A stretch of 64,000 bases of DNA, taken from contig MEHQ01003633.1 in assembly GCA_008828725.1 (NCBI GenBank), positions 1 to 64,000 on the forward strand. Direction: 5' to 3'. Numbering within the stretch: the first letter of the stretch is position 1; each line of letters opens with the position of its first letter. Source of the stretch: Saccharina japonica (taxonomy: Eukaryota; Sar; Phaeophyceae; Laminariales; Laminariaceae). This document shows positions 56,601 through 64,000 of the stretch, in pieces. The notes beneath the pieces are model-generated. The model was not told the origin of the DNA. It saw nothing but the letters and a program-made list of their open reading frames with translations, and ran no database searches. Both the position numbers and the translations under genes were made by a program.

Positions 56601-59600
56601 GTCGGCGGCGATGTCTCCGTCGTTCTTGTAGTAGATCTGCATGACATACATAAACATCATGAACAACAATAAATATCATGAGCAACATAAACATCATATC
56701 AGCGGAGCAGACGGGTGGGGGCAAGTAAGCGTGTGCTGCGTTGTGTCGTTTTTTTTCCACGTTAAGCCACTGTTTCGGACGACATCAGCATACTGCTTAG
56801 TAGTACCCAGTGACTCGTAGTGTTTTTGTTTTCAAGTTCAGCCGTTATTGTGGATGACATCAGCGTACTACTTAGTACCCAGTGAGTGCCCGGCTTGGTT
56901 CTTAATCTTTGAACAACCTTGAGCATACGGTACTACAGGCCCGCAAACAAGAAACAAAAACAAAACAAAAAAAGTACGAAAGAATAAGAACTCAAGGCCC
57001 ATTTTTTGTGGTGAACGCTAAGAAAATCGGATTAAGAAATCGTGTTCAACGGCAAGCGCTACACTTAACATTCGCTTTTTCGGGCACGCTTAACAAGCGC
57101 CGCTAAATAAACCGTGCTCGTTATATAGGTGGTGTCACAGCAGCAGTGAAGGCTCTAAGGTTTGCTCAGATTAGGCGTGCCTGGGTATATATACTTCGAA
57201 TACGTATATACGATATACCCGACTCTGATCTGAAATATAAGGACCATTTCAGTGAAAGGTTAATACATAAAAGGTCATTATATTCCGGGACAGGGTGGTG
57301 TACAAGGAACAGCATTGGCCCCTTCGCTGACGAGGGTATTGGTACCACTTTGCCCGCTTAGTCTTCCTATTGATGTGTAAATAAGTCCTTATATTCGCTT
57401 CACGAGACGTACGATATCATAATGATAATAAAAAGTGCCAGCGCCACACACTTCATATCCAAACACAATTATTTATTTTCGGGTTCGGGAGTACAATCTG
57501 GTCAAAACAATAAAACAATTGCCTTGCGTTTATCGTTTTACTGTTTCGTACCGGAATTAGAGTTAATTATTTATTTTCCGTGTTCGGGCACACGAAATGT
57601 ACGTAGGAACTTTGGATTCGCCACATATTTTGTTTTTTTTTCGAACAGAACGTACTACGTACCAGAACAGAACAGGCTCTCAAAAAAGATAACAGAAAAG
57701 CGGTCTAGGCTTGATTTGTTATTGGAGAAAGAAAGAGGGTGTTCCATACTATCTTCAGTAAAAACCGCTCCTGAATTTATTATCTTTCCATAAGTGTTTT
57801 GGCCTTAAATGCCTATGGCATATCTTATGGCACATCTTATGGCATAACTTATCGTATATCTTATCGTATGAATATGTGTTCCAAGTTTACTTCAGTATAA
57901 CCGCTCCCGACGTTCTTGCCTCCTCGAACGTGTTATGGCGTGCCTCAAATGCCTTATGGCAGGTAACTAATTGCAGATCGTCTAAGAGGCTGTCGCGCGT
58001 TGAGGTAGTCCGCCACCCAGGTGTGCGTGCGTAGCCTCCCAGTACAGGTTAGTACTTCAGCCCGGAGTCGCGGTAGAGGCACATCTAAATGATCTACCAG
58101 GGCGTGCAAAGTTATAATGTGCATTGCAAATAACTAATTGCAGACCATCTACGTAAGGCTCCCGTTGGGCAAAGCTATCATGTGTATTGCAGATAGCTAG
58201 TTGCAGACCATCTACGTAAGGCTCCTGTTGAGCAAAGCTATCACGTGCATTGCAGATAGCTAATTGCAGACCATCTAAGTGAGACTCACGTTGAGCAAAG
58301 CTATCACGTGCATTGTAGACAGCTAAAACCATCTAAGTGAGGCTCACGTTGCGCAAAGTTATCATAAGTATTGCACATAGCTGTTTGCAAACCATCTAAG
58401 TGAGGCTCACGTTGAGCAAAGCTATCACGTGCATTGCAGATAGCTAATTGCAGACCATCTAAGCAAAGGCTCACGTTAAGCAAAGCTACTACGTGCATTG
58501 CAGATAGCTGGTTGCAGACCAATTAACTGAAACTCACGTTGAGGTATTCCGTCACCCAGGCGTGCGTGGCCTCCCAGTACTTCAGCCCGGTGTCGCGGTA
58601 GGGGTACCGACCTGGGAGTTCCTCCTTGGTAACGCCGCGTGCCTTAAAGTCAGCCCCTGGCGAAAAGTCCTTGGAGATGCGTGCCAGGGTCTACTCGGGC
58701 GGCGAGACAAGAAACCCAAAAAGGAAACGATGGAATTAATAAAATGGGACGCGTGGTACGATAGAGGTACTGTACCGTTTTTTGGCTTAAACGATGGAAT
58801 GAATAAAATAGGACACGCGCTATGATAGAGGTACTGTACCTTTTTTTGGCTAAAACGGTTTCTGAATCAAATGGGACGCGTGGTACGATAGAGGTACTGT
58901 ACCGTTTTTTGGCCAAAACGGTTTCTGAATAAAATGGGACACGTGCTACGATAGAGGTACTGTGCCGTTTTTTTGGCTAAAACGGTTTCTGAATAAAATG
59001 GGACGCGTGGTACGATAGAGGTACTGTACCGTTTTTTGGCTAAAACGGTTTCTGAATCAAATGGGACGCGTGCTACGATAGAGGCACTGTACCGTTTTTT
59101 GGCTAAAACGGTTTCTGAATCAAAGGGGACACGTGCTACGATAGAGGTACTGTGCCGTTTTTTTGGCTAAAACGGTTTCTGAATCAAATGGGACGCGTGC
59201 TACGATAGAGGCACTGTACCGTTTTTGGCTAAAACGGTTTATGAATAACATGGAACACGTGCTACGATAGAGGTACTGTGCCGTTTTTTTGGCTAAAACG
59301 GTTTCTGAATCAAATGGGACGCGTCGCACGACAGAGGTACTGTACCGTTTTTTGGCTAAAACGGTTGCTGAATGACGAGTCTCCATATGATCAACCCATT
59401 CAGAACTGAAAAACATATCCCACACCAATTCCAAGTAGTGTTTCCCCACATATATATATGTGGGACCAGTTCTTAAGGGGCTATCTTAAGGAGTTCACCC
59501 AAAATTGCCGGATATGCATTCTTGGGTTGCCATACTCGTATATATCGGTATAAAAGGCCAACTATTATGGGAAATTTATTTTTGGGCCCTCAGAACTGAG

Positions 59601-62600
59601 TTTTTAGCCAAAAATACGCGATTTACTCGGCGGCACGGCCAACAACACCGATAGACTCGTCAGGATGCTCCCCGTAGTTTTCGTAGAGCTTTCTGACGCA
59701 CTTTTTCGTTTCTCCCCGTAGTTTTCGTAGAGCTTTCTGACGCACTTTTTCGTTTCTCCAGGGTCGTAGTTTGACTGTTCGTCCAAGTTGCCAGTTCTGA
59801 GGACATGATGATTTTTAGCCAAAAATCCTCAAAGATCCATTATTTTTGGCCCCAGTTCTGACCAACAAGCCTTATTTCTGGAAACTGATTATTAGTTGTG
59901 ATTAGTTGCGCCAAAAATCAAAACGAGACCCTAGAAAAACGGAGAACTGCTCCAGAAAGCCCTCGAAAAACTACGGGGTGGATCTTTAGGAGTGTATCGG
60001 TATTTTCGAGAGTCCAGCCGAGTAAAACGGGTATATTGGGCCTAGAAATCAGTTCCTGGAGCCCAAAAATAATGTTTCCCATAATAGTTGGTCTAACATA
60101 GTAGTTTTCATTTTACACTTAAGCCAGGGGATTGTTCGTCGGCTATATAGCACTTTTAGTTTCGTCCAAAATCATTTTGCAGTTTTTTACTTAGAATTAC
60201 TTAGGATTACTTAGTATTACTTAGTATTACTTAGTATTAGCATATAACTCCTCAATTGAAGAGCCTCCGGAAACTGTAATAAATATTCATTTGTAGGTTT
60301 TTGTGTGTGCGATGTTTTTTTTTGTTTTTGTTTTTCCATCCCATTTATTTTATCTTCGCACTTCTGTCTTTCTCCCTCCCTATTAATAGTCGTAAATCAG
60401 ATCCGGGGTCACAAAGTAGGCTCCTCTCCCTCCTCCCCCACTACGGTTCTTGCCTTTATTTTTATCGCGCAGAGGGTTCAGCCTTCCCAACGCTCGTCGA
60501 TCCCTCTGCGCGATGGGTCCTGATTACTATGGCCCCCCGTGACAGCAGTTATCACACCATTAGCCGTACGTACGTATATAGCATGCACCATTGGCCGTAC
60601 TGCTCGATCATACAAATCAATCCCCTCCCGTTTTCTGTACGACACCCCATACGTTGCACAATGACATGGAGAAGGCCACTGCTGAGTCGCCTTCCCCAGA
60701 ATGCTACACAAGTGATAGTAGTATGGGATTCGGGGGATGTCACGCACATCGACGGGTAGAAAGTGAGGTTCATTCTGTTTTCGGGAATGTTATGAGTGAT
60801 CAACGTTAGAGCTCATGCTGCCTGCACATTGTCGGATGGCAAAGACGATAATAATACGAATAATGTGAAAGATGGACTGCATTATTGGTATAAGTTTGTC
60901 AAGTATTCAGGTATGATTGATGGGTATACGTGAATGGTATGATTGAAATAAGGAGAGCTGCGCATTGTCAGGTGGCAAACGGAATTACACACTATCCACA
61001 GTAACAGGTGCTGCGTGAATAACACACACTACTATTAATACACACAGGTACGAGTACATGTTGAGCCGCACGCACCTGCTCCAGCAGCATGCTCCAAGAG
61101 TCTTCGATCTTGTTTGCCTGAAGTCTGTCCACTCCGTGCCCCTTGGCCATCAACAGCTGGACAACAACAACAGCAACAAAAATAAAACAGATCAGCATGA
61201 AGCAGTACACAGAGGTAGTACAACAGTAGCGGTAGTACAAAACGCCGCTTATATTAGTCCGCTAGATATTACGATACTAAATAGGATATACATTAAAAAA
61301 ACTATACTTTCCCTATTTTTACAACAGTAGAAATACTTGGTCCTATACCCTGTTTTGTCTACAGTAACAATACTTGGTCCTATTTACTATGGTCCTCCGT
61401 AATATCATAGTTTGAGAGTCCTCACGGGAGAAGCTTTGTACCCCACGGGAAAAAAAGGGACACAAATCTGAAAATCTGAAAGAGCGAACACGATGAAAAA
61501 CTCCCACGAGCTACATTTCTTATCAGTCTGGCCACAATATAAGGTACAATTGTACGTTTTGTTACCGTGTAAATGTCCCTTCTATTTACGACCAGACTTA
61601 TAACGGTGAACATAACACAAGGCATGCCTTATTGGGTTAGGCGCGCCTTCTAAGGCACACGGCTTATTGGGTTAGACATGCCTTACAAGGCACGTGCCTT
61701 ATTGGGTAAGACATGCCATATTGGTTTAGGCATGCCTTATAAGGCTCATGCCTTATTGGGTTAGGCATGCCTTAGAAGGCACACGCCTTATTGGGTTAGG
61801 CATGCCTTCTAAGGCACAAGCCTTACTCAGTAGTTACCCCTATCGCAACAGGCGTGTATCGTGAATACTACAATCATATTCTAAGAAAATTCTGCGAGAT
61901 TGTGTTACGTACGTGCGTAGCATATATTTACGTAGATTGTTTTCACGTGCGTACGCATCATACGTCCAAAGCATATGTCTATGTACTACGCACCTCGAAG
62001 CTTCTATCTGTTCAGTGTCGGCATAAAAATATTGAAAAAACACAGCCATGCCAGGGGGCGGGGGGGAAACCACGCTCGATATACACCATACGATATATCG
62101 GAAATTCCGATATTTCGATATATCGGAACTTCCGATACGATATCTAGCACTGATGTATGCTTACTTCGTATATGCATACCTCTTGGGCGCCCCCCAGTCG
62201 ATGAAGGACGTTCCCTCAACGCTTGTACATACATTAGTTGCAAGTGTTTTGTACAGGTTCTGTATTTTATATGGAATATTATCGGAATTTTCTGCGACAA
62301 CTCTTGCCAGGGGACGGAGAGCAAACAACGCTTGATACCATGTATCCAAAGTTCGATATCTCGATACTTCGATATATCGGAATTCAATATTTTGATTCGA
62401 TATCGAAAGTTCGATATTTCGATATCAAAGTTCGATATTTCGATATCGAAAGATCGATACTTCGACATATATCGGAAGTTCGATATTTCGATATCGGAAG
62501 TTCGATATTTCAATATATCGGAACTTTGGATACGATATCCGATATCTAACACTACTATGTATGTACGTCCTTACCTCTTGGGCGCCCCAGTTGATGAAGG

Positions 62601-62731
62601 CGGTTCCCTCCAGGTGCGGCTCGAGCAAAACGTGGATAGGGTGCTCCTTGGGCAGCTGGCGGTGCATGGATACCATGGGCGCCTCCATTACAAGGTGGGT
62701 GTTGCCCAGGTGCGAAATCACCTCGTGAATG
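50486..62731 (-). CDS. LOX2, lipoxygenase paralogue, 3' part (nine exons; 5' part outside the window)
   Basis: A second lipoxygenase on the opposite strand, tail to tail with LOX1. Exons in transcript order are 62731-62575, 61156-61076, 58690-58538, 56636-56589, 55336-55247, 54453-54328, 52887-52784, 51726-51622 and 50600-50486. They encode 325 aa with every ligand found in this half of the enzyme: HEVISH, LHAAVN and terminal PQSINI. Lengths and phases match LOX1 exons 10-18 exactly, while intron lengths differ. All splice sites are GT-AG. Most substitutions are conservative, for example in exon 10, where 6 of about 52 residues differ. Nothing matching LOX1 exon 9 is found in the last 1.27 kb of the window, so the next intron is long or the gene continues past 64000. 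The visible exons carry no frameshift or stop, so I read LOX2 as intact. Confidence 0.95.
51000..51292. mobile_element. MULE-type element, right half only
   Basis: It matches the right half of the 11054 element (GGTGGAACTATGAAGGGCCT onward). The terminal word ACGGACCAGGTATACCT...TTTTTGGCCG is repeated three times before the end GGCCGCTGCC. Lies in the last LOX2 intron. Confidence 0.85.
51622..51726 (-). CDS. LOX2 exon equivalent to LOX1 exon 17
   Basis: It encodes LGDYDTHQFSDKRVREPLAK and ETIETDMVDE. Acceptor ACGATAACAG, donor GACGA|GTGAGT. Confidence 0.94.
51872..52503. mobile_element. MULE-type non-autonomous element, copy 2
   Basis: 632 bp, ends GGGCAGCGGCCAAAAACAGG and (inverted) GGGCATCGGCCAAAAAAAGG. 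The flanks TAAAAAAAT and AAAAACAAT match imperfectly. It lies in the LOX2 intron before exon 51726-51622. Confidence 0.88.
52541..52783 (-). repeat. GTAAGT-containing minisatellite after LOX2 exon 52887-52784
   Basis: On the minus strand the donor ACTAA|GTAAGTACAC runs straight into about 15 imperfect units such as AATAAGTAAGTATACT and CTAAGTGAGTACA. Most units hold a GTAAGT- or GTGAGT-like donor word. Confidence 0.9.
52784..52887 (-). CDS. LOX2 exon equivalent to LOX1 exon 16
   Basis: It encodes ATRTFKDYLNYLPPLEVATS and QVILATLLGSVIHT. The donor ACTAA|GTAAGT (phase 2) merges into a GTAAGTACAC-type repeat array. Confidence 0.92.
53336..53358. repeat. Poly-A tract
   Basis: About 22 A residues inside a LOX2 intron, upstream of MULE-type copy 3. 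Confidence 0.95.
53489..54119. mobile_element. MULE-type non-autonomous element, copy 3, with perfect 9-bp target duplication
   Basis: 631 bp, ends GGGCAGCGGCCAAAAACAGG and its inverted match, flanked on both sides by TAAAACTTT. A 9-bp duplication is typical of Mutator-like elements. It lies in the LOX2 intron before exon 52887-52784. Confidence 0.93.
54192..54270. mobile_element. MITE family E copy
   Basis: CCACTCTGACCCGAAATATA at the left and the inverted match TATATTCTGGGTCAGAGTGG at the right, nearly a complete hairpin. Confidence 0.85.
54328..54453 (-). CDS. LOX2 exon equivalent to LOX1 exon 15: His and Asn ligands
   Basis: It encodes SLIYSASTLHAAVNFPQKQI and then YVPNTPGSVYAVPPTDK. 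HAAVN carries the third His and the Asn ligand. Donor GACAAG|GTGAGA. Confidence 0.96.
54500..54665. repeat. (CAG)n and GGGGCAGCAA-like microsatellite
   Basis: Interrupted CAG/GCAGCA tract directly upstream of LOX2 exon 54453-54328. Confidence 0.93.
54795..55181 (-). pseudogene. Four decayed tandem copies of the end of LOX2 exon 55336-55247
   Basis: The exon ends AGGGCCTTCATCTCAAAG|GTTCGT. On the minus strand the intron has AACGCCTCCATCGCAAAGAT (55150-55177), AGGCCTCCGTCGCAAAAGAT (55062-55090), AGGCCTTCATCGCAAGATAT (54883-54910) and AGGTCATCATCGCTAAGATA (54801-54827). The shared filler (AGTTTTACTTATA, GCATCGGCAA) makes a unit of about 90 bp. A foldback MITE splits the array. Confidence 0.82.
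54927..55024. mobile_element. piggyBac-type foldback MITE, best copy
   Basis: TTAACCCTTTTAGAACTGCA at the left and GGACTCCAGTCCTATAAGGG followed by TTAA at the right. The two arms pair over nearly their full length. Confidence 0.88.
55247..55336 (-). CDS. LOX2 exon equivalent to LOX1 exon 14
   Basis: It encodes AFVDELATTGQMTWMKEF and ends RAFISK. Acceptor CATGCGCAG, donor TCAAAG|GTTCGT. Decayed copies of both edges lie in the flanking introns. Confidence 0.93.
55789..55854 (-). pseudogene. Decayed duplicate of the 5' part of LOX2 exon 55336-55247
   Basis: Following an acceptor (CCTCACACAG) is an open 22-codon frame AFVDDELVKNIGGKKPMTWL ending KQ, clearly related to AFVDELATTGQMTWMKEF. There is no donor at its end, so it is unlikely to be used as an exon. 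Confidence 0.85.
56335..56454. mobile_element. MITE family B copy
   Basis: CGGGGGACCATAGTGAATAG at the left and TTTACTATGGTCCTCCGTAA at the right. The right arm appears twice (GTCCTATCTACTATTA, then TTTACTATGG). Confidence 0.85.
56589..56636 (-). CDS. LOX2 exon equivalent to LOX1 exon 13 (48 nt)
   Basis: It encodes IYYKNDGDIAADYELQ. Acceptor GTCATGCAG, donor CTTCAG|GTACGA. Confidence 0.94.
57218..57299. mobile_element. MITE family E copy, diverged
   Basis: CCCGACTCTGATCTGAAATA at the left and TATTCCGGGACAGGGTGG at the right. Confidence 0.75.
57999..58080 (-). pseudogene. Decayed copy of the 3' part of LOX2 exon 58690-58538
   Basis: On the minus strand: CTCTACCGCGACTCCGGGCT ... ACACCTGGGTGGCGGACTAC, with a short internal duplication around AGTACAGGTTAGTAC. 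It lies beyond the minisatellite, the same arrangement as in LOX1. Confidence 0.87.
58090..58530 (-). repeat. Donor-derived minisatellite after LOX2 exon 58690-58538
   Basis: About seven units of roughly 60 bp. On the minus strand each holds CTCAACGTGAG(C/T)CTCACTTAG, GATGGTCTGCAATTAGCTAT and GCACGTGATAGCTTTG. It is homologous to the LOX1 array at 28530-28885, and each unit repeats the exon end plus donor (CTCAAC|GTGAGT). Confidence 0.92.
58538..58690 (-). CDS. LOX2 exon equivalent to LOX1 exon 12
   Basis: It encodes TLARISKDFSPGADFKARGV and YPYRDTGLKYWEATHAWV. Acceptor CCCGAGTAG, donor CTCAAC|GTGAGT. The same kind of minisatellite follows as in LOX1. Confidence 0.94.
58738..59540 (+). mobile_element. 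MITE family A copy with its left end amplified about tenfold
   Basis: The unit GGGACGCGTG(G/C)TACGATAGAG ... GTACCGTTTTTTGGCTAAAA ... CGGTTTCTGAATCAAAT (about 60-64 bp) is repeated about ten times from 58742 to 59375. The rest of family A follows, with a TTAA-type foldback at about 59393-59500. Its right end resumes at about 60087-60275, after another insertion. Confidence 0.9.
59561..60086. mobile_element. Long-arm foldback element inside the family A copy
   Basis: The ends GGCCAACTATTATGGGAAA and its reverse complement are near-perfect. The inverted similarity extends inward: ORFs in the two arms give related peptides (TKTTGSILTSLSVLL.V.PSKS on - and RKTTGWIFRSVSVFSRVQPS on +), as expected of an imperfect hairpin of about 250-bp arms. 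Confidence 0.8.
60310..60510 (+). repeat. Dispersed repeat, inverted copy of 6820-7018
   Basis: It shares CCATCCCATTTATTTTATCT, TCAGATCCGGGGTCACAAAG and CCTCCTCCCCCACTACGGTT with the complement of 6820-7018. A shorter related piece (TTTATCGTGCAGAGGGTTCA) is at about 56100-56130. Confidence 0.78.
61076..61156 (-). CDS. LOX2 exon equivalent to LOX1 exon 11
   Basis: It encodes LLMAKGHGVDRLQANKIEDS and seven more residues. This is the most diverged exon pair (about 10 of 27 residues). Acceptor TTGTCCAG, donor GAGCAG|GTGCGT. Confidence 0.92.
61268..61403. mobile_element. MITE family B copy with duplicated right arm
   Basis: ATTACGATACTAAATAGGAT at the left and TTTACTATGGTCCTCCGTAA at the right. 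A CTTGGTCCTAT word occurs twice. Confidence 0.75.
61618..61826. repeat. GGCATGCCTTATTGGGTTAG tandem array with internal palindromes
   Basis: About five units of 40-42 bp, each pairing GGCATGCC with a CCTTATAAGG- or CCTTCTAAGG-like word, so each unit can form small hairpins. Confidence 0.9.
62085..62540. repeat. TCGATATTTCGATATC-type array
   Basis: Repeats of CGATAT, TTCGATA and ATCGGAA with period about 12-18 bp, in two blocks (62085-62145 and 62335-62540). Each block lies directly downstream of a copy of the LOX2 exon end (minus strand). Confidence 0.93.
62180..62220 (-). pseudogene. Duplicate of the 3' end of LOX2 exon 62731-62575
   Basis: On the minus strand it reads VEGTSFIDWGAPK-like residues and ends GCGCCCAAGAG|GTATGC, keeping a usable donor. 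The true exon reads LEGTAFINWGAQE and ends CCAAGAG|GTAAGG. The adjoining GATAT array is duplicated with it. It has an internal insertion of C residues, so the frame is broken. Confidence 0.87.
62575..62731 (-). CDS. LOX2 exon equivalent to LOX1 exon 10: iron-ligand histidines
   Basis: It encodes HEVISHLGNTHLVMEAPM and ends FINWGAQE, with two His iron ligands and Ala at the stereospecificity position. The donor is CAAGAG|GTAAGG (canonical, unlike LOX1). The acceptor is AATCAATCAG. Confidence 0.95.
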
Positions 62732-62779
62732 CTGATTGATTGGTTAAAAAAAAACACAAAGGACAAAAAGGATGGAATA

Positions 62780-62912
62780 GGATTCACCTCGTGAACGCTG
62801 ATTGGTTGAAAAAACACGGAGGACAAAAATGATTAACCTCGTGAATGCTAACTAGTTTATTTATTTATTTACAGAGGACAACAAAGGATGGATCACCTCT
62901 GTCGTGAACGCT
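62780..62912 (-). pseudogene. Three tandem copies of the acceptor and 5' edge of LOX2 exon 62731-62575
   Basis: The true junction on the minus strand is CCAATCAATCAG|CATTCACGAG. Copies read CAACCAATCAGCGTTCACGA (about 62783-62805), GTTAGCATTCACGAGG (62833-62850) and AGCGTTCACGACAGAGG (62892-62912), with TTTTTGTCCT filler between. Confidence 0.83.
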
Positions 62913-64000
62913 ATTTGACTTCTTTTTTCCCCCCCATCTTGCAGAGAACTAAAGGTATTTTCATCCGTATGAGTTATCCTTGCAAGCATTTTTAACAAAG
63001 TCACTTCAGCAACGATGTGTTCTATAATAGTGCTTTCCCTCTCTCGCTAAATTCATTACTTCAAATAAGGTATCATTTTGAACAATACGAGGTACAGGTA
63101 GTATGTACGTGGGGACTGATAATCACGACTACGTAGGCGAGATTTAGATCACGACTACGGGGACGTTGGCGACCCATCCCCGGGTTTTAGGCCTTGCGTT
63201 TCGCATTTTCCCGTTGCAGTCATCCTCTCCAGCACACCAACCAAATCCCATACACCAGCTTGCAATAACAGCTGAGCCCTGCAGCAGCGTCTTTCTTGGT
63301 GAATAAACACTAAACTCTTAAGTAATTATCACGTAAAGTCCCGTTACTGTATTTATCACAGCCCAAAAGACCGGCAACTAACAATACCCCTAACCCTATC
63401 CCCAACCCTGACCCTATCTTCACCCAGAAACGCAAGGCCTAAAACCCGGGGATGGGTCGTAAACGTCCCCGTAGTCGTGATTTAAATCTCGCCTACGTAG
63501 TCGTGATTATCAGTTCCCGTATGTACGTATACGAAATCGCATAAATCACAATTGTCGATCCGCCTTATAACCAACCTTCGAAGTATACACATCAAACCGC
63601 AATATAATACGAGCAACCACACGACCAAGAGGTGTGAAAATGCGACCTAACATTTTTCAATCGGTCGATCAAGACCACCGAGGATCAAAATCCGGGTGAC
63701 TCTGATAATAATGCCGTTTTCGTCCGAAAAGTAATACTTGCATTCACCCAACCACCGAAGGACAACACTCTTTTGAACAAAATTACTATGTCAGCGGCAC
63801 AGCATTTTTTTAACAATAAACGAAAAAAAAAGTACATACAGCAGTAAAAACAAAAACAAAAAAAGTTACAGCTAAAATATCGTGCTTGCCAATAGTAGAC
63901 AAACTTCAAAACGCCTTTTTTATTATTTCAAGACAATCTACTACGCACTAAACAAAAACGTATTTTTTTATCGCTCAAAACAATCTACGACGTACTAAAT
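62913..64000. other. Non-coding flank of LOX2
   Basis: Apart from the element at 63111-63518 I see no exon, including none resembling LOX1 exon 9. It is probably a long LOX2 intron. Confidence 0.6.
63101..63528. mobile_element. Mutator-type MITE, 408 bp, with about 95-bp TIRs and a 10-bp target duplication
   Basis: GTATGTACGT flanks both ends (63101-63110 and 63519-63528). The element ends are GGGGACTGATAATCACGACT and, inverted, GGGAACTGATAATCACGACT. The inverted similarity extends about 95 bp, to AAGGCCTAAAACCCGGG/CCCGGGTTTTAGGCCTT and GCGTTTC. The centre has CCCTAACCCTA-like text. There is no coding content. Confidence 0.92.

Noticed and set aside
58742-59375. Possible CRISPR-like array
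   Set aside because: Regular units of about 60 bp, but the whole unit is repeated with no unique spacers, it derives from a MITE end, and the DNA is eukaryotic.

Overview
This window is nuclear DNA of a eukaryote with very large introns and many small transposable elements. The only genes I can support are two copies of one lipoxygenase (LOX), arranged tail to tail. LOX1 runs on the + strand from about 9374 to 42462. LOX2 runs on the - strand from 62731 down to 50486, and its 5' part lies beyond the window. The enzyme is the short LOX form without a PLAT domain, as known from cyanobacteria, other bacteria and brown algae. Its C-terminus is a free isoleucine and all the iron-ligand motifs are present. 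A secreted-type LOX split into about 18 exons, with introns up to several kb, suggests a multicellular stramenopile such as a brown alga. That is an inference from gene structure and family only.

Layout. 1-9373: intergenic, made of microsatellites, three 888-bp tandem units and MITEs (miniature inverted-repeat transposable elements). 9374-42462: LOX1, whose introns are filled with MITEs, a decayed LINE endonuclease fragment (about 34.77-35.24 kb) and other coding debris. 42463-50485: intergenic space between the two 3' ends, holding degenerate tandem repeats, two tRNA-like T-arm sequences and low-complexity tracts. 50486-62731: the last nine exons of LOX2. 62732-64000: LOX2 intron or upstream DNA carrying a MITE with long terminal inverted repeats (TIRs) and a 10-bp target-site duplication (TSD).

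The nine exons visible in both genes have identical lengths (157, 81, 153, 48, 90, 126, 104, 105 and 115 nt) and identical phases. Each is open and most differences are conservative, so both copies look maintained. Neither strand carries any other recognisable intact gene, rRNA, CRISPR array or operon.

The most unusual structure is how the introns are built. Next to at least five exons, the exon edge together with its splice site has been copied repeatedly into the neighbouring intron. Copies of the exon 3' edge plus donor lie downstream; copies of the acceptor plus exon 5' edge lie upstream. The result is arrays of decayed pseudo-exons or decoy splice sites. One such minisatellite and its exon remnant are shared by both paralogues, so they predate the gene duplication. 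A second theme is six arrays, each built on a different short palindrome. One of them abuts the LOX2 stop codon and would form its 3' UTR.
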